A DNA stretch of 64,000 bases. It comes from Prorocentrum cordatum (taxonomy: Eukaryota > Sar > Dinophyceae > Prorocentrales > Prorocentraceae). Each line of letters opens with the position of its first letter. Positions within the stretch are counted from its first letter, which is position 1. The notes below the pieces were generated by a model that was not told where the DNA came from, made no database searches, and worked only from the letters and a program-made list of their open reading frames with translations. Below are positions 45,178 to 55,644 of the stretch, piece by piece. Both the position numbers and the translations under genes were made by a program. The stretch is taken from assembly GCA_963575745.1 (NCBI GenBank), contig CAUYUJ010015286.1, positions 240,052 through 304,051 on the forward strand, given 5' to 3'.

Positions 45178-45928
45178 AACCCGTCCTCCAAGCTTCCTTT
45201 TCATATGCCCCTGCAAGGATCCACTCCCACTGAGGGAGGTGCCCCATTGGGAGACAACAGTTTGAAGACCCTGAAGCGCTGAAGCGCGTGAGAGCACAGT
45301 TCTCGGAACTCCAACGCCACGAAGTAATCTTACTGTTACGTCTTGACGATCCTGAATCGTGCCGGAAAGCCATTCCTGGGACTTCAACACCGCGAATCAG
45401 CGTAACTGATGCTCCCTGGCATCCATAAGTCGTTCCAATACACCGTTTCTGGTGCATTAACTATGGAAATCCGTGTTACTCTTGCATTTAAGACGAATGT
45501 GCGCGGCGCTGAGTCGAAAACCACATTTTGAAAAGGAGCCCGCCCTCAAGCCGTGAAGCTCTTGCGATTCTGCTCCATGAATGTGCGCGGCGCTAGGGCG
45601 AGAACCACATTTTGAAAACCCCGGGCCCTCAATCCGTAAAACGCTTGCCAATGTTAGGACGAGTGTGCGCGGCGCTAAGGCGAGAGCCACATTTCACGAC
45701 CCTCTTTCAATCCTTGAAGCCCGTGCAATGTGTAAAGACGAGTGTGCGTGGCGCTAAAGCGGGAGCCACATTTTGAAAACCGCCCGCCCTCCATCTGTGA
45801 AGCTCTCGCAAATTTTCGTGCTTTCGGATCATACATGGGGAGGGAGTCTGAGGCGAAACGGCCCGCCCGCGCTTCCGACTGGCCTCGGGGTGCGACAGGG
45901 AGGAATGACTTATAAGGATAAGGAATGG
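45178..45928. repeat. Dispersed composite repeat family F, copy 1
   Basis: Homologous to 57769-58363 in the same orientation. The 5' part shares GCCCCATTGGGAGACAAC and units of CTTCAACGCCACGAATCA plus TACGTCTTGACGATCCTGAA. The 3' part is a tandem array of four 79-84-bp units carrying GTGTGCGCGGCGCTAAGGCG then CCACATTTTGAAAACC (unit cores at 45501, 45585, 45667, 45746). It ends with GGCCTCGGGGTGCGACAG and then GGA repeats. No ORF of note. Confidence 0.8.
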
Positions 45929-46261
45929 AGGAGGCGGAGGAGGAGGAGGAGAAGGAGGAGGAGGAGGAGGAGGAGGAGAGGAGGAGGAGGAGGAGGCGGA
46001 GGAGGAGGAGGAGGAGGAGGACGTGGAGGGCGAGGATGAGGAGGATGACAGGTGCGAATGTCTTCCAGTATGCCTGCGAAAGATGGGGAAGGCGGAGTAG
46101 TAGGAGGGGGACGAGGAGGAAGAGGAAAGGAGGATGAGGAAAGGAAGGGGGGGTGAGGGGGGGAAGGAGGAGGAGGAGAAGAGGATGAGGAGAAGAGGAT
46201 GAGGAAGAGGATGATGATAAGGAGGAGGAGGAGGAATAAGACGAATGAGAGGAAGAGGAAG

Positions 46262-46303
<42 letters not shown>

Positions 46304-46337
46304 TGGTGGTGGTGGTGGGTGGTGGTGGTGGTGGTGG

Positions 46338-46384
<47 letters not shown>

Positions 46385-46403
46385 ATGGTGATGATGATGA
46401 TGA

Positions 46404-46438
<35 letters not shown>

Positions 46439-46439
46439 C

Positions 46440-46472
<33 letters not shown>

Positions 46473-46530
46473 TGATGATGATGATGATGATGATATGATG
46501 ATGGTGATGGTGATGGTGATGATGATGAGG
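45929..46530. repeat. GGA then GAT arrays
   Basis: GGA polypurine to about 46260, then GAT/GGT array to 46530. Confidence 0.9.
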
Positions 46531-47040
46531 AGGAGGAGGAGGAGGAGGAGGGGGAGGAGGAGGAGGAGGAGGAAGATCTCCATCCCTGCCGTGCCGGCGT
46601 TCGCCTTTTGCCCCTTACGCTCCGTTACGCTTGCCCACGTCGAGGGAGACATGTCGGCACAAACATCTAGGTGACAGACATCTTTGCGGCAGAAAGCCCT
46701 AAACAGTCTTACGCAGTTCACAGTGGGGGTACGATGGGAGGCCTTCTCCTCCTGCCCCCCCTGCTCCTTATCCACATCTTATCTTCCTCTCCCTCCCCCT
46801 CCTTCCCCTCCCTCTCCTCCTCTTCCTCCTCCTCCTCCTCCTCCTCCTCACTCCCCCATCCTCCCCCTCCTCCCCCTCCTCCCCCTCCACCTCCTCCTCT
46901 TCCTCCTCCTCCTCCTCGCTGATTTCTGGGGCCGGGGCTCCCTCCCCAAGTGTCGGAGCAAACGGATGGGGACCCTTAGAGTTAGGGTCTGCTCGGGAAA
47001 TTTTCGGAGGTCCGCGGGAGATTTCTCGGATCGGCGCCGC
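46531..47040. other. Spacer with a CTC run
   Basis: CTC/CCC run at 46790-46918. No gene recognised. Confidence 0.4.
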
Positions 47041-47255
47041 CCCAGGGCTCGTTTCGATTTCTCCGATTCGGTTCGATCCGATTTCCTGGGCTTCGATTCC
47101 GGTTCGATTCGACTTCGGGTTCCGATTTAGGTTCCGATTTCTCAGTGGAGGCTGGCTAGCCTGCCGATTTCCGCCGATCCGACTCTCCTCGACTCGGCTG
47201 CCGGTTTCCGCCGATCCGATTCGTCTCGGTCGCCGGTCTGACCTGTCGATTCGCT
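47041..47255. repeat. Dispersed repeat family D, copy 1 (CGATTC-rich)
   Basis: Homologous to 60872-61090. Shared ordered blocks: AGGGCTCGTTTCGATT, GGTTCGATTCGACTT-like words, TTCCGATTT.GGTTCCGA, GCCTGCCGATT.CCGCCGAT and GACTCGGCTGCCG.TTTCCGCC. Non-coding. Confidence 0.7.
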
Positions 47256-48613
47256 TATGGGACCGCCTGCCGCCCCAGGTGCGGGCGCCGGGGAGGGGAC
47301 GTCGGTCGGCGCCGATCCGACAAGAGTCCGCGCGGACCTCGGGAGGCTATGCTTGTGCGGGCCTCGCTCTGCTTCGCTCGATCTGGGAGCCGTTTTCGTC
47401 CCTCCCCCCGCGGCGTTGGCCGAGGGCGGGGGCACCGAGGGCGCTAAGGCTTGGACCCGGACCCGCCCGCAGCGGCAGGGGGGGAGGTTTAGAAGGAGGC
47501 GGCGGACGCGGACTTGTGTGCATTGTGTGCATTGTACCACGTTGGCGTCTCCCGAGGCGTCGGCGATCCTCGACCCGCAATGGTACAGCACATACGTAGC
47601 TTCATCGGCTCTATGGTCTATGGGCCGAACAGCTATGCACCGTACCGCGTTGAAGCGGGGCCCGATTGGAGTCCAAACACGGTATGGCACATGAGTGCCT
47701 TTCCCGCAAGTGCGAACATCTTTTGCTTAGCGTGTCGCGCCGCGGGGTCTGGCCCACCTCGCTTCTGCGCGACACGCTAACCATGACCCAGCCCCCAACC
47801 TTCACCGTCCCAAGCTGTTCCGACCTCCCTGCCCCGCGGAGCGGAGCTGCACGCTATCCGCTCGCAGGGCGTAGCGTGTCGCTGGGGCCGACGCCGCGAC
47901 TCGCTAACCACAGACTCCCGACCGTGAGAGTACGAATATGCACCATGGGGGGGCAAGTGCAGCGCTCAGAGGGCGAGCTCAGAGGAGCTCCAAACACGGA
48001 GTGGCACTCCACGGGCACCAAGTGGCGGCAGGAGCAGCAAGGCGGATGAGCTGTGGGATGAACAGGCCGACGCCGCCGACGCTGCCAACGACGGCGCCGA
48101 CGCCGCCAGCGGCGCCGACGGCCACGACGGCGGCGGCGACGAAGTCGCCGACCCCGCCGCCCGCGTCGCCGGCCGCCAGGCAGCCTGCGCGCGGTGGCCA
48201 CGGCGGCCTCGGCCGTGGGCGCGGGCCTGTGCGGTGCGACGATCCTGCTGCGCCCTCGCGCGCGCGCGGCGCGCGCCTGCCCGCGCGCGGGCTCTCTGCG
48301 GTCACGAGGCTCTTGCGTGATCGGCCGTCGGCACTTGCGTGCACCGAGGCTCTTGCGTGTCCCGAGGCTCTTGCCTGGCGGCGCCTCCGGCGCCGCGCCT
48401 GGCGCGCTCCGCGCGCCAGGGAGGGGGGTTCCAGCGCAGATCCAAGAAATCCGCGCGGAGCGCCAAAACAAGAGGTTATTGCCGTTTTTGTCTCCTTCTG
48501 GGCGGCCCGGAAGCCAGGTCCTGCTCGCAGGTGTCTCTGGCGGCGTCCGCACGGGAACCCCTCATATGGTCTCGCTGCGCCGCCTTGCTCCCTGCTCCTC
48601 CGCGGCCGCCCCA
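47256..48613. other. Unannotated GC-rich sequence with two hairpins
   Basis: Includes twin hairpins (47727-47780, 47872-47906), GCCGACGCC-rich low-complexity sequence (48066-48180) and a short tandem of CGAGGCTCTTGCGTG (48300-48390). No gene recognised. Confidence 0.35.
47727..47780. repeat. Perfect 14-bp stem-loop
   Basis: TTAGCGTGTCGCGC pairs perfectly with GCGCGACACGCTAA across a 26-nt loop. A related hairpin (TAGCGTGTCGC / GCGACTCGCTA, one mismatch) lies at 47872-47906; both right arms are followed by ACC-type sequence. Confidence 0.8.
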
Positions 48614-48745
48614 GAGGAGGAGGAGGAGGAGGAGGAGGAGGAGGAGGAGGAGGAGGAGGAGGAGGCGGAGGAGGCGGAGGAGGCGGAGACGGATGCGGAG
48701 GAGGAGGAGGAGGAAGAGGAGGAGGGGCAGGAGGAGGAGGAAGAG
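48614..48745. repeat. GGA array
   Basis: GGA run with GGCGGA interruptions on +. Confidence 0.9.
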
Positions 48746-49317
48746 GAGTTCTAGGTGCGCGAAACAATAAGTGAGTGCAGGCGAGCTTCTGCCTCCCGCC
48801 CGCTGATGCACACTTCGACCGACCAGCGCCGCTCCAGCGTTGGCATCGGACGCGGTGCGCCTTCGCCACCTCCTGCGGCCGACTAATTTTTTACGCCTGG
48901 GGGGTTGGGGGGCTCCCAGGAAAGGACCTCGCCTTCGAAGCGCCTCGCCTCTCGGCGGGCGCGGGCGCAGGAGTCTGGCGGGAGCCCGACGGGGGCGGCC
49001 TCCCCATGGGGCCACGAAGCGTGTGAGTGGTGTGCCGAAATGGTGGATTGGCGCGGAGGCGGAGGCAGGGATGGGAGGAGGGGGGAGGGGGGCGAGGAAT
49101 AAAGGAGAGGAATGAACGCGTGGCGCTGTCTCTTCCAAGCGAGGGCCCAGCACCGCAGGATGGTTTGGACAAAACGATGTCTCTATGGAGATCTGCCCAC
49201 TTAGTGATGAAGATCTCGGTGGCACGGGCACAGGCTTGAACGATTCCGGTTATTGCGGCGAAGCGGGAACTGTTAAATTTAGACCGTGGAAGACATGAGC
49301 GGGAACGGCGACGCGAA
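48746..49317. other. Unannotated sequence
   Basis: Possible 5' part of the copia-like element; no LTR or primer-binding site recognised. Confidence 0.3.
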
Positions 49318-49320
49318 TGA

Positions 49321-49773
49321 GATGGGCAAACTAATGGCAACTATAAGCAAGGCCCATGTTACAAACGTAGAGGATGCGGGCACATTGCCAAAGACTGCGC
49401 CACTAGAGGAACCACGAACGGACAAGGAAGTGGGGACACATATAACACAAAGGAGTCAAGGGTTGCCAAGGGGTGCAGGCAAGAGAATACAGGCGGGGGA
49501 TATCGAGGCACCAAGGATTGCCCAGGGGGCTACGTCAAGGGGGGCCGCACAGGAGATCCCCATGGACATTGCCAAGGGAGCCAAGCCCCAAGCTGGAAAG
49601 GAGGATGCAAGGGAGGACTTGTGCCGAACAGCGAGGAGGAGTGTCAGGAACTGGGTGACAAGAGTCACGTCGCAGCCTGCTCCCCCAAAAACGCCAGCGA
49701 GGTCACCCCAGGCGAAGGAAAAGCAGGAGGCGCAGGAGAGGCGAGGTTAGGGATTAAAAGGAAGTGCGTATGA
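49321..49773 (+). pseudogene. Gag-like zinc-knuckle remnant of the copia-like element
   Basis: An open frame of 150 codons after an in-frame TGA (49318), Gly/Cys-rich throughout. Near its start, CYKRRGCGHIAKDC fits the retroviral CCHC knuckle C-x2-C-x4-H-x4-C except that the second Cys is Arg (CGT for TGT, one base). A second, more degenerate Cys/His cluster follows (GCRQENTGGGYRGTKDC, HGHC). It lies on the same strand and about 2.8 kb upstream of the copia RT fragment, fitting gag before pol. Identification rests on the knuckle only. Confidence 0.4.
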
Positions 49774-52109
49774 CCACAGCGCCAGCAGGGGTAACCGAAT
49801 CACAGAGTGCATCAGTCATATTCCGCCCACAAGGGAGGCAACGACCTCAACACAAGGTGGGGAAGTGGTGTATTTCTGGGCATGCATGAAGCCAACTAAG
49901 AGTCAAGCGTAGGCGCTCCAGAGGGCGTCATCAAATTCTGTGAGTTCATGCACAACGATAGTGATGAGGATAATTCACATTTAGATGATGGTAATTAACA
50001 CACTTGAAGGGTTAACCTGGCAACCGGATCCGAACGCGCTTGGGAAAGGGAGTCTAGAGCCAGAGTGATATTACCAATGCCGGTGCCCAGTCAAGTTTTA
50101 GCTGCAGGTGCCCAGTCGTTAGTAGCTTAAATGACAACACGACCCGAACATCCAGGAGGGGCTGGCAGCAGCTAGGATGAAGATGGGGCCCGGCGGCCCC
50201 CGGCAGGGCGCGGATAGGAATTGACCCATTAGTGGACATCTGGTTTTTGAAGACGAGATAGCCAGTCGATATCATCGCGAACCCAGATCCAATGTGCATG
50301 TGCCCGGAGGCGTGGGGGTTAGAGCCCTCGAACGAGTGAGCAATGAGAGACGAATGTGCGCAAGTCATCAGGAAACGGGCGAACGAGGATATAACCGACG
50401 GTTGGAAAGACGGGGGGCCCACGATGACCTTGGACGGGATGCAGTGTATGCCGCGTGATCTCTGGAGGTCGTGGCGACGAACGACCGGCTATCCTGATTC
50501 CGCCAAGATCAGCAGCAGTGAACAGAAAGGTGGAGGACCCAGACGTCGATGAGAGGGCTAGAGAAGTTAGAGAGGAAGAAGAGGAGGAAACACATATGCA
50601 GCGAGGGTGCTCAGGAGCCAGAGGAGGCGAGGAGCCCCACGACCAGAATATGGAAACACATGCACCCGAGCAGGTAGTTAAATAACATGATACATTGAAT
50701 GCTGGCCAGGTGCGCGCTGGGCTGCACGTGGTAGGCAGCGGCGCCGACGCGGTGGAGTCGTCGCCGCCTGCTGATTCGGATGTCAGCAAACAGGTCAAAG
50801 AAGGCAGGGGAGCCGTCAGGTTGTACAGCGAAGGCCATCGCAACGTGCAGTCGCACGTTTCTGAAGCTTACTCGCCAGTCCGAGGCAACTGGCGCGGCGG
50901 CAAACATGGGGCCCAAACGGGGCGTGGCCATTGATTTGATTGCTCGCGCTGAACATGGGCGCGCGCGGACTTGCACTTGCGAGGTGATGCGAACATTAGC
51001 AATGCAAATCGTTAAGAGCGAATCGTATGTTCAGCGCGCGCAGCCCCCAGAAGTTTACAGACCTTCAACTCGAACAAGCTTGGGCCAGAGAGAAATGATG
51101 GAGATGCTTGGCTGCGGGGTTCAACGCTCGATGTGTGCCCTATCGCAATGTGAGGCTCAGAGGAACGCTGGGCTATTTTGCCTTAGAACACCCTGCGGGT
51201 GCCTCGAGCTGGTCCGCGTTGCCAACGCAGGGGGCGCTACAGGAGGGCGCGCGCGCGCGCGTGGGCGACCTGTGCTGTCATTGTCTGGTGCAGGTTGTAA
51301 ACGGGGGGGAACTGCGCATGAAGACGCCCGCTCGGCCCGCGATCGACAACACCTGCGTCGGGGGGGGGGCCCTCGGCGCGACGCGTCGAGGTCAGCGTCG
51401 ACGCGCGAAGTTAGTTGGAGGCGGCCGAACGAGGGAATCAGAGGTGTACCTGGACCGACTATGTCGAACTATTCTCCAGGACCCGGTTAGTCAGATGTCG
51501 GCCGACGACCAACTGGGGTGCTCTTTCAGGGCCAGCGACCCGGAAGTTCATTGGAACGAGCCGGACGACAGACTGGAAATTAATGTGGGGAGGCGAGCGA
51601 GTTGAGCGGGAATCGTCGCGCGTAAACTTGGGCCAGAAGATCACCGCCCCTCCAGCCTGATGCCCCGGTGAAGCTCGGGGCCCGCGTGGAATTCGCGCCT
51701 GCGCGGGAATTGCGCGGGATTTGGGCGCGGGGCAAGTGCTCGAGGGCCGGGGGGCCAGTGAAGAGGGGCGGGGGGGGGAGTTGGGGGGCACGCAATGGCG
51801 CCCCCAGTCTCACTTGCCCGCTCACGGGCGGCGCCCAGCCGCGCGAGTGGATTCGCGCAGTGGGCCGACGCTGGGGCTTTAGAGAGATTTGGGCCCCCCC
51901 CCCCCCCGCGAAAATGTCCAAGCGCGCGCATGGGGCTATGTTTCAGGGAAGGGGCCGGGCCCAGGAATCGCGTTGAAAGCACGGGGGGGGGGGGGGGGGG
52001 GGGGCAGAGGCAATTCAGAGGGCGCGAGGTCTATGAGAGAGTTGCGGGGGGGGAGTGCCGGTCTGTTACCGGCAAAGCTTCCAGAGGTGCTGCGTGAACT
52101 GACATCGAC
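49774..52109. other. Unannotated sequence between gag-like and RT remnants
   Basis: In an intact Ty1/copia element this interval would hold protease and integrase. No convincing HHCC or DDE integrase motif was seen. Two short RNVRL-containing segments occur in opposite orientation (about 50850 on -, 51143 on +). G- and C-runs at 51897-51907 and 51986-52003. Confidence 0.3.
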
Positions 52110-52443
52110 GAGGGCGATGCGGCAAAGCTTGTGTTCCGATCCCGGCTCATGGCCCAGAAATTCATATGCAGTCCAAAGATGTCGACGCATTTTCAGTCCC
52201 CCTCCATCGGATGCCCACGAACTTTTATTTCCCATGGCTGTTGCCGAGGGGATAGGGCATGACCGAGGGAGGCGTGAGGAAGGACTCGATCTGGGAGTTT
52301 TTGATGTTAAGCGGGCATGCTTTTACGCCGGTGCCAAAAATCACATCTTCATCGGGTTGCCCGAGGAAGATCGTGAACTGGTCATGCGTGGCGGACTTTA
52401 AATGTCAATGTGCGGTATTCTTGACCTCGCAAGCAATTCGGTA
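52110..52443 (+). pseudogene. Ty1/copia reverse transcriptase, N-terminal fragment
   Basis: In one frame: FSPPPSDAHELLFPMAVAEG, then RT motif A region LDLGVFDVKRACFYAGAK and HIFIGLPEED. After an in-frame TAA (52399) comes MSMCGILDLASNS, corresponding to the copia MYGTRDAA.NW box. The fragment is cut at 52443/52444, where the TIR element begins; the matching continuation is at 56438. The stop shows decay independent of the insertion. Confidence 0.7.
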
Positions 52444-52501
52444 GTTTTTTTTGGGCCCGGCGTCGTTCGGGTCAAAATCTTGAAATCGAAGCCTGAGATG
52501 G

Positions 52502-52640
52502 TTTTGAAGCTTTTGAAACTTTTGAAACATTTGAAACTTCTGACACTTTTGAAACTTTTGAAACTTTTGAAACTTTTGAAACTTTTGAAACTTTTGAAAC
52601 TTTTGAAACTTTTAAAACTTTTGAAACTTTTGAAACTTTT
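52502..52640 (+). repeat. (TTTTGAAAC)n left subterminal array
   Basis: About 15 tandem 9-bp units with few variants. Reading it as Leu-Leu-Lys protein is an artefact. Confidence 0.9.
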
Positions 52641-52668
52641 GACCCGAACGACGAACGACGCTGAACCC
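52641..52668 (+). repeat. Internal copy of the right terminal motif
   Basis: GACCCGAACGACG, an extra AACGACG, then CTGAACCC: the same motif and orientation as the right terminus at 56408. With the left terminus it frames a 216-bp sub-element (52453-52668), itself bordered by GTAGT (52441-52445 and 52669-52673). Confidence 0.8.
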
Positions 52669-53194
52669 GTAGTGCACCAGGCCGTCCAGAACCAGTTCGG
52701 TAAGCAATCATCAAACGGATTAGACGCATGAGGGGATTTGGGGACCAGGGGGGGGTCCAGAAAAGGGGGGCGGGGCGGGACACATGCTGTGTAAAAAATT
52801 CAATCCGGGCCCAATTTTAGACCCCCCCTGTTCATTGAAATCGGGGGGGGGGGGGGGGCGGGGGGGGGGGGGGGGGGGGTCTAAAAATGGGCTAGAACGC
52901 TAATTTCTTAGCTTCTGCACGAGGCAAGGAACGGAGGGGGAGGGGGAGGGGGGGGGGGGCAGGAGGAGGAAGAGAAGGATGAAAGGACATATTAGTAGAA
53001 GGAGGAGGAAGAGGAAAGTGGGCAGCAACCGTGACACGGAAAGGGTGCCCCATGAGGTAGTCCATCCATCTTCCTTGACTTCCGCCCGCCCCTCTTCTCC
53101 TCCCGCCCGCCGCCGTTCAGGCTCAAGGCGATCGCACTTGGCAGGCTAGCTCACGCCTGCTTGGGCTCGTTCGCGCGCCGCGCGCCAGGGTGCG
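52669..53194. other. 5' non-coding part of the TIR element
   Basis: Contains an 84-bp inverted repeat (52809-52892; CCCAATTTTAGACCCC with its inverse) around long G-runs, and purine-rich sequence. No promoter motif recognised. Confidence 0.5.
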
Positions 53195-55141
53195 ATGGCA
53201 GTGCACAGCGATGCTCTCCTGAGCGTGGGGAAGGCGGTGGACGCCGCGTGGGCGAAGCGCGGGGGGTACGTCGCAGGGGAAGCAGGGTACGAGGCTATTC
53301 ATATCGAAAGCGTGCGCATGGCGCATCCTGCATTTCCCATCTTCGGTTGCTCGTTGGCCACGACGCCCGTTCTCTGCAACGGGGCCCGCGTCAAGTTGTG
53401 GGGGTCGTTCGACCCCGTCGCGGCCATGCGCTTCAACGTGAACGAGTCTCAGACGAGGAAGTCCCGCTTGACGCAGATGGCCGAGAAGCTGATCAGGCCC
53501 GTGGACATTGCAGTGAGCAAGCGGCTCGAGATGATTTGGAAGCTCAAGGCGCTGGCAGAGAAGGCGGAGCAGCCCGCCGATGCGCCTGGCGATGAAGCGG
53601 CAGGCGAGCATCCGCAGGCCGCGGCTGGCGAGCGCACGTCGTGCTCGGCGTTCCCTGGCGCGCGGTCCGTGGCGTGCGCGGGCGGCACTATTGAGCGGTG
53701 CAAGGAGAGGTGCGCGGGTGATTTTACGCAGACAAAGGTCGCCAAGAAGGGCGGCAAGTTCCCCGCGCTCTCTGCCGGCGCCGTGAAGGAGAAGCTGCCT
53801 GGCGCCACGGATGCGGAGATCAAGATGGCGAGCCGTCCTGACATGCAGGGTCGCCTGTACTTCGGCCAAGGCCTCATCTTCGACGAGGCCCGCGACATTC
53901 TCCAGGAGCTGGCGCTCCTGGACAAGCCAGGCGCGAAGAAGACGGACGGCGTGACATCGGGGCAAACGCCCAGCGCAGGGTGGGCAAACCGCCTCCTGCA
54001 CAGCGGGCGCTCTGATCACGAGACAAAGACAGTCGGCTGCCACGGCGGCATTGACGCGCCGTCTGTCTTCGCCGCCGCCATTGGGAATCTGCGCCCAACT
54101 CCCGCCGTCGATATGCACAAAGGCCTACGAGGCGACCGTGGGTGCCAAACTCGGGCTCGGCTGCTCTTCACGACTGGGGGGCCCATTCAGCTTCGCCAGG
54201 CGGTGGAGACGGTAGGGGATATCGTGGCCAAGGTCGAGTACTTCGAGATTGCGGAGGTTCTGCAGGTGCACCTGGGCTTCGGAGACGCGCTCAAGAACGT
54301 GGAGGGCGCCATGCAGTACTTCGAGCAGAGCGTGGCAAACCTGGATGAGGATGAACTGGATGCCCAGATCATGGAGGCAGCGAAGCTCCCGTTCGTTCCA
54401 GACGAGCAGGGCTGGGAGCATGAGCTACCTGACGGGGTGACCACGCGCGTGCGCATGGCCTGGAAGGGTGACAAGTACGTGCCTGAGTGGGCGCTCGCGG
54501 TCCGCGACATCGGCGTGCCCGAGGGCCGCGACCTGCGCGCGGCGGCGGGCAAGTTGGTGGCGGCGTTCAAGAAGGACCACTGCGACATGGACTTCGACTC
54601 GAAGGCCAAGGGCGCGTTCTTGTCGCACGCCGCGCGGTTCCAGATCAAGGTCAAGCAGAACCGCGACAAGAACAACAGCTCCGCTGCTGCCGAGGCCGGG
54701 GCATCGCCGTGGAAGCTCGGAATGCTTTCGGCCATGATATTCCTCTGGGACATGATGTGGCGCGGCGGCGAGGCGGCCCAGGGGGCGGATGTGCCGCTTC
54801 TGATCTCGGAGGAGCAGGTCCACCGCGCCTACGCCCTGCTCCAGGTCTTCAACGCCGTGTCCGAGGGCTTCCGCGGCGACGGCGACGCCCCTGAGCCCGA
54901 GAAGGAGCAGCCGCGCACGGACTTCAATTTGGAGCCGCGCGCGCAGGAGTCCGCGTTTCTCGACAGCGACGTGGCCAGGCGCATCTTGCTGAAGGGCGCC
55001 GCGGTGAGGGATGGCCCCGACGATCAGTTCGAAGTCTCGTCCCGCGCAGCGTGGTCGCTCTTCTCCAAGAAGGAGCTGGGCAAGGAGGACAAGTTCAGCG
55101 ATCGGAGAACACGTTTTTATGCAAGTTCTGCAAGTGTGTGA
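53195..55141 (+). CDS. Uncharacterised 648-aa protein, weakly DUF3987-like
   Basis: An uninterrupted ATG-to-TGA frame with strong G/C third-position bias and complex, globular composition, the best single-ORF gene in the window. Residues 42-70 (MAHPAFPIFGCSLATTPV...) precede NESQTRKSRL (83-92), which sits where a P-loop would be and keeps the K-S pair but lacks the P-loop glycines. About 500-555 has a helical block (GMLSAMIFLWDMMW, then ISEEQVHRAYALLQVF) that recalls the C-terminus of DUF3987 primase/helicase-related proteins. No DDE transposase, RT or recombinase motif is seen, nor signal peptide or membrane segment. The last residues (RTRFYASSASV) may be spurious, since low-complexity AT-rich DNA begins there. 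It lies centrally in the TIR element; a role in its mobility is inference only. Confidence 0.65.
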   Translation: MAVHSDALLSVGKAVDAAWAKRGGYVAGEAGYEAIHIESVRMAHPAFPIFGCSLATTPVLCNGARVKLWGSFDPVAAMRFNVNESQTRKSRLTQMAEKLIRPVDIAVSKRLEMIWKLKALAEKAEQPADAPGDEAAGEHPQAAAGERTSCSAFPGARSVACAGGTIERCKERCAGDFTQTKVAKKGGKFPALSAGAVKEKLPGATDAEIKMASRPDMQGRLYFGQGLIFDEARDILQELALLDKPGAKKTDGVTSGQTPSAGWANRLLHSGRSDHETKTVGCHGGIDAPSVFAAAIGNLRPTPAVDMHKGLRGDRGCQTRARLLFTTGGPIQLRQAVETVGDIVAKVEYFEIAEVLQVHLGFGDALKNVEGAMQYFEQSVANLDEDELDAQIMEAAKLPFVPDEQGWEHELPDGVTTRVRMAWKGDKYVPEWALAVRDIGVPEGRDLRAAAGKLVAAFKKDHCDMDFDSKAKGAFLSHAARFQIKVKQNRDKNNSSAAAEAGASPWKLGMLSAMIFLWDMMWRGGEAAQGADVPLLISEEQVHRAYALLQVFNAVSEGFRGDGDAPEPEKEQPRTDFNLEPRAQESAFLDSDVARRILLKGAAVRDGPDDQFEVSSRAAWSLFSKKELGKEDKFSDRRTRFYASSASV

Positions 55142-55620
55142 AATGTAATGTACAATGTATAGTGTGTATATATATATATATATTATTATATATCATAGTA
55201 CATTATATTATATTATATCATATTATTAGATATATTATATAATACATATTGTATATATTATGTATAATATGAACTAATGCATATATATTGTATATTATAT
55301 ACCATATTATATATAACATACACTATATACTAGTACATAATACTAACAATATATATATATATATTGTAATATATATTGTATTCTCATATATATACTGTAT
55401 ATATTGTACATACTCTGATATATATATATATATATATGTATATAATACCTAAATTATATAATATGCAATATAATTGAATATATATATATATAATGTACAT
55501 AGTTGATATGCTATCATAACTTTTATAATATATCGTTACATTTAATTTATTTTATAAAATTAGATATTGGATTATACGGTTATTGTAATATACATTGTAT
55601 GTCATACATATGATATGTGT
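55142..55620. repeat. AT-rich (TA)n island
   Basis: About 480 bp of almost pure A/T with TATATATA runs directly after the ORF, in sharp contrast to the GC-rich surroundings. May include the 3' UTR or polyadenylation region. Confidence 0.9.
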
Positions 55621-55644
55621 AAATGTGTTCATACAGTGTTATGT

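Noticed and set aside
52446-52668. Only a small 216-bp element (GTAGT borders) inserted in the copia RT, with no larger element
   Set aside because: It would leave the RT continuation at 56438, 3.8 kb away, unexplained. The larger 52453-56428 unit explains both the inverted ends and the resumption of RT. The small unit remains possible as a nested derivative.
52402-52731. Leu-Leu-Lys repeat protein, and Phe-Lys-Ser repeat proteins at 55623-56400
   Set aside because: These are translations of the TTTTGAAAC/GTTTCAAAA 9-bp arrays. Only the short copia-like pieces at their edges look like real protein.
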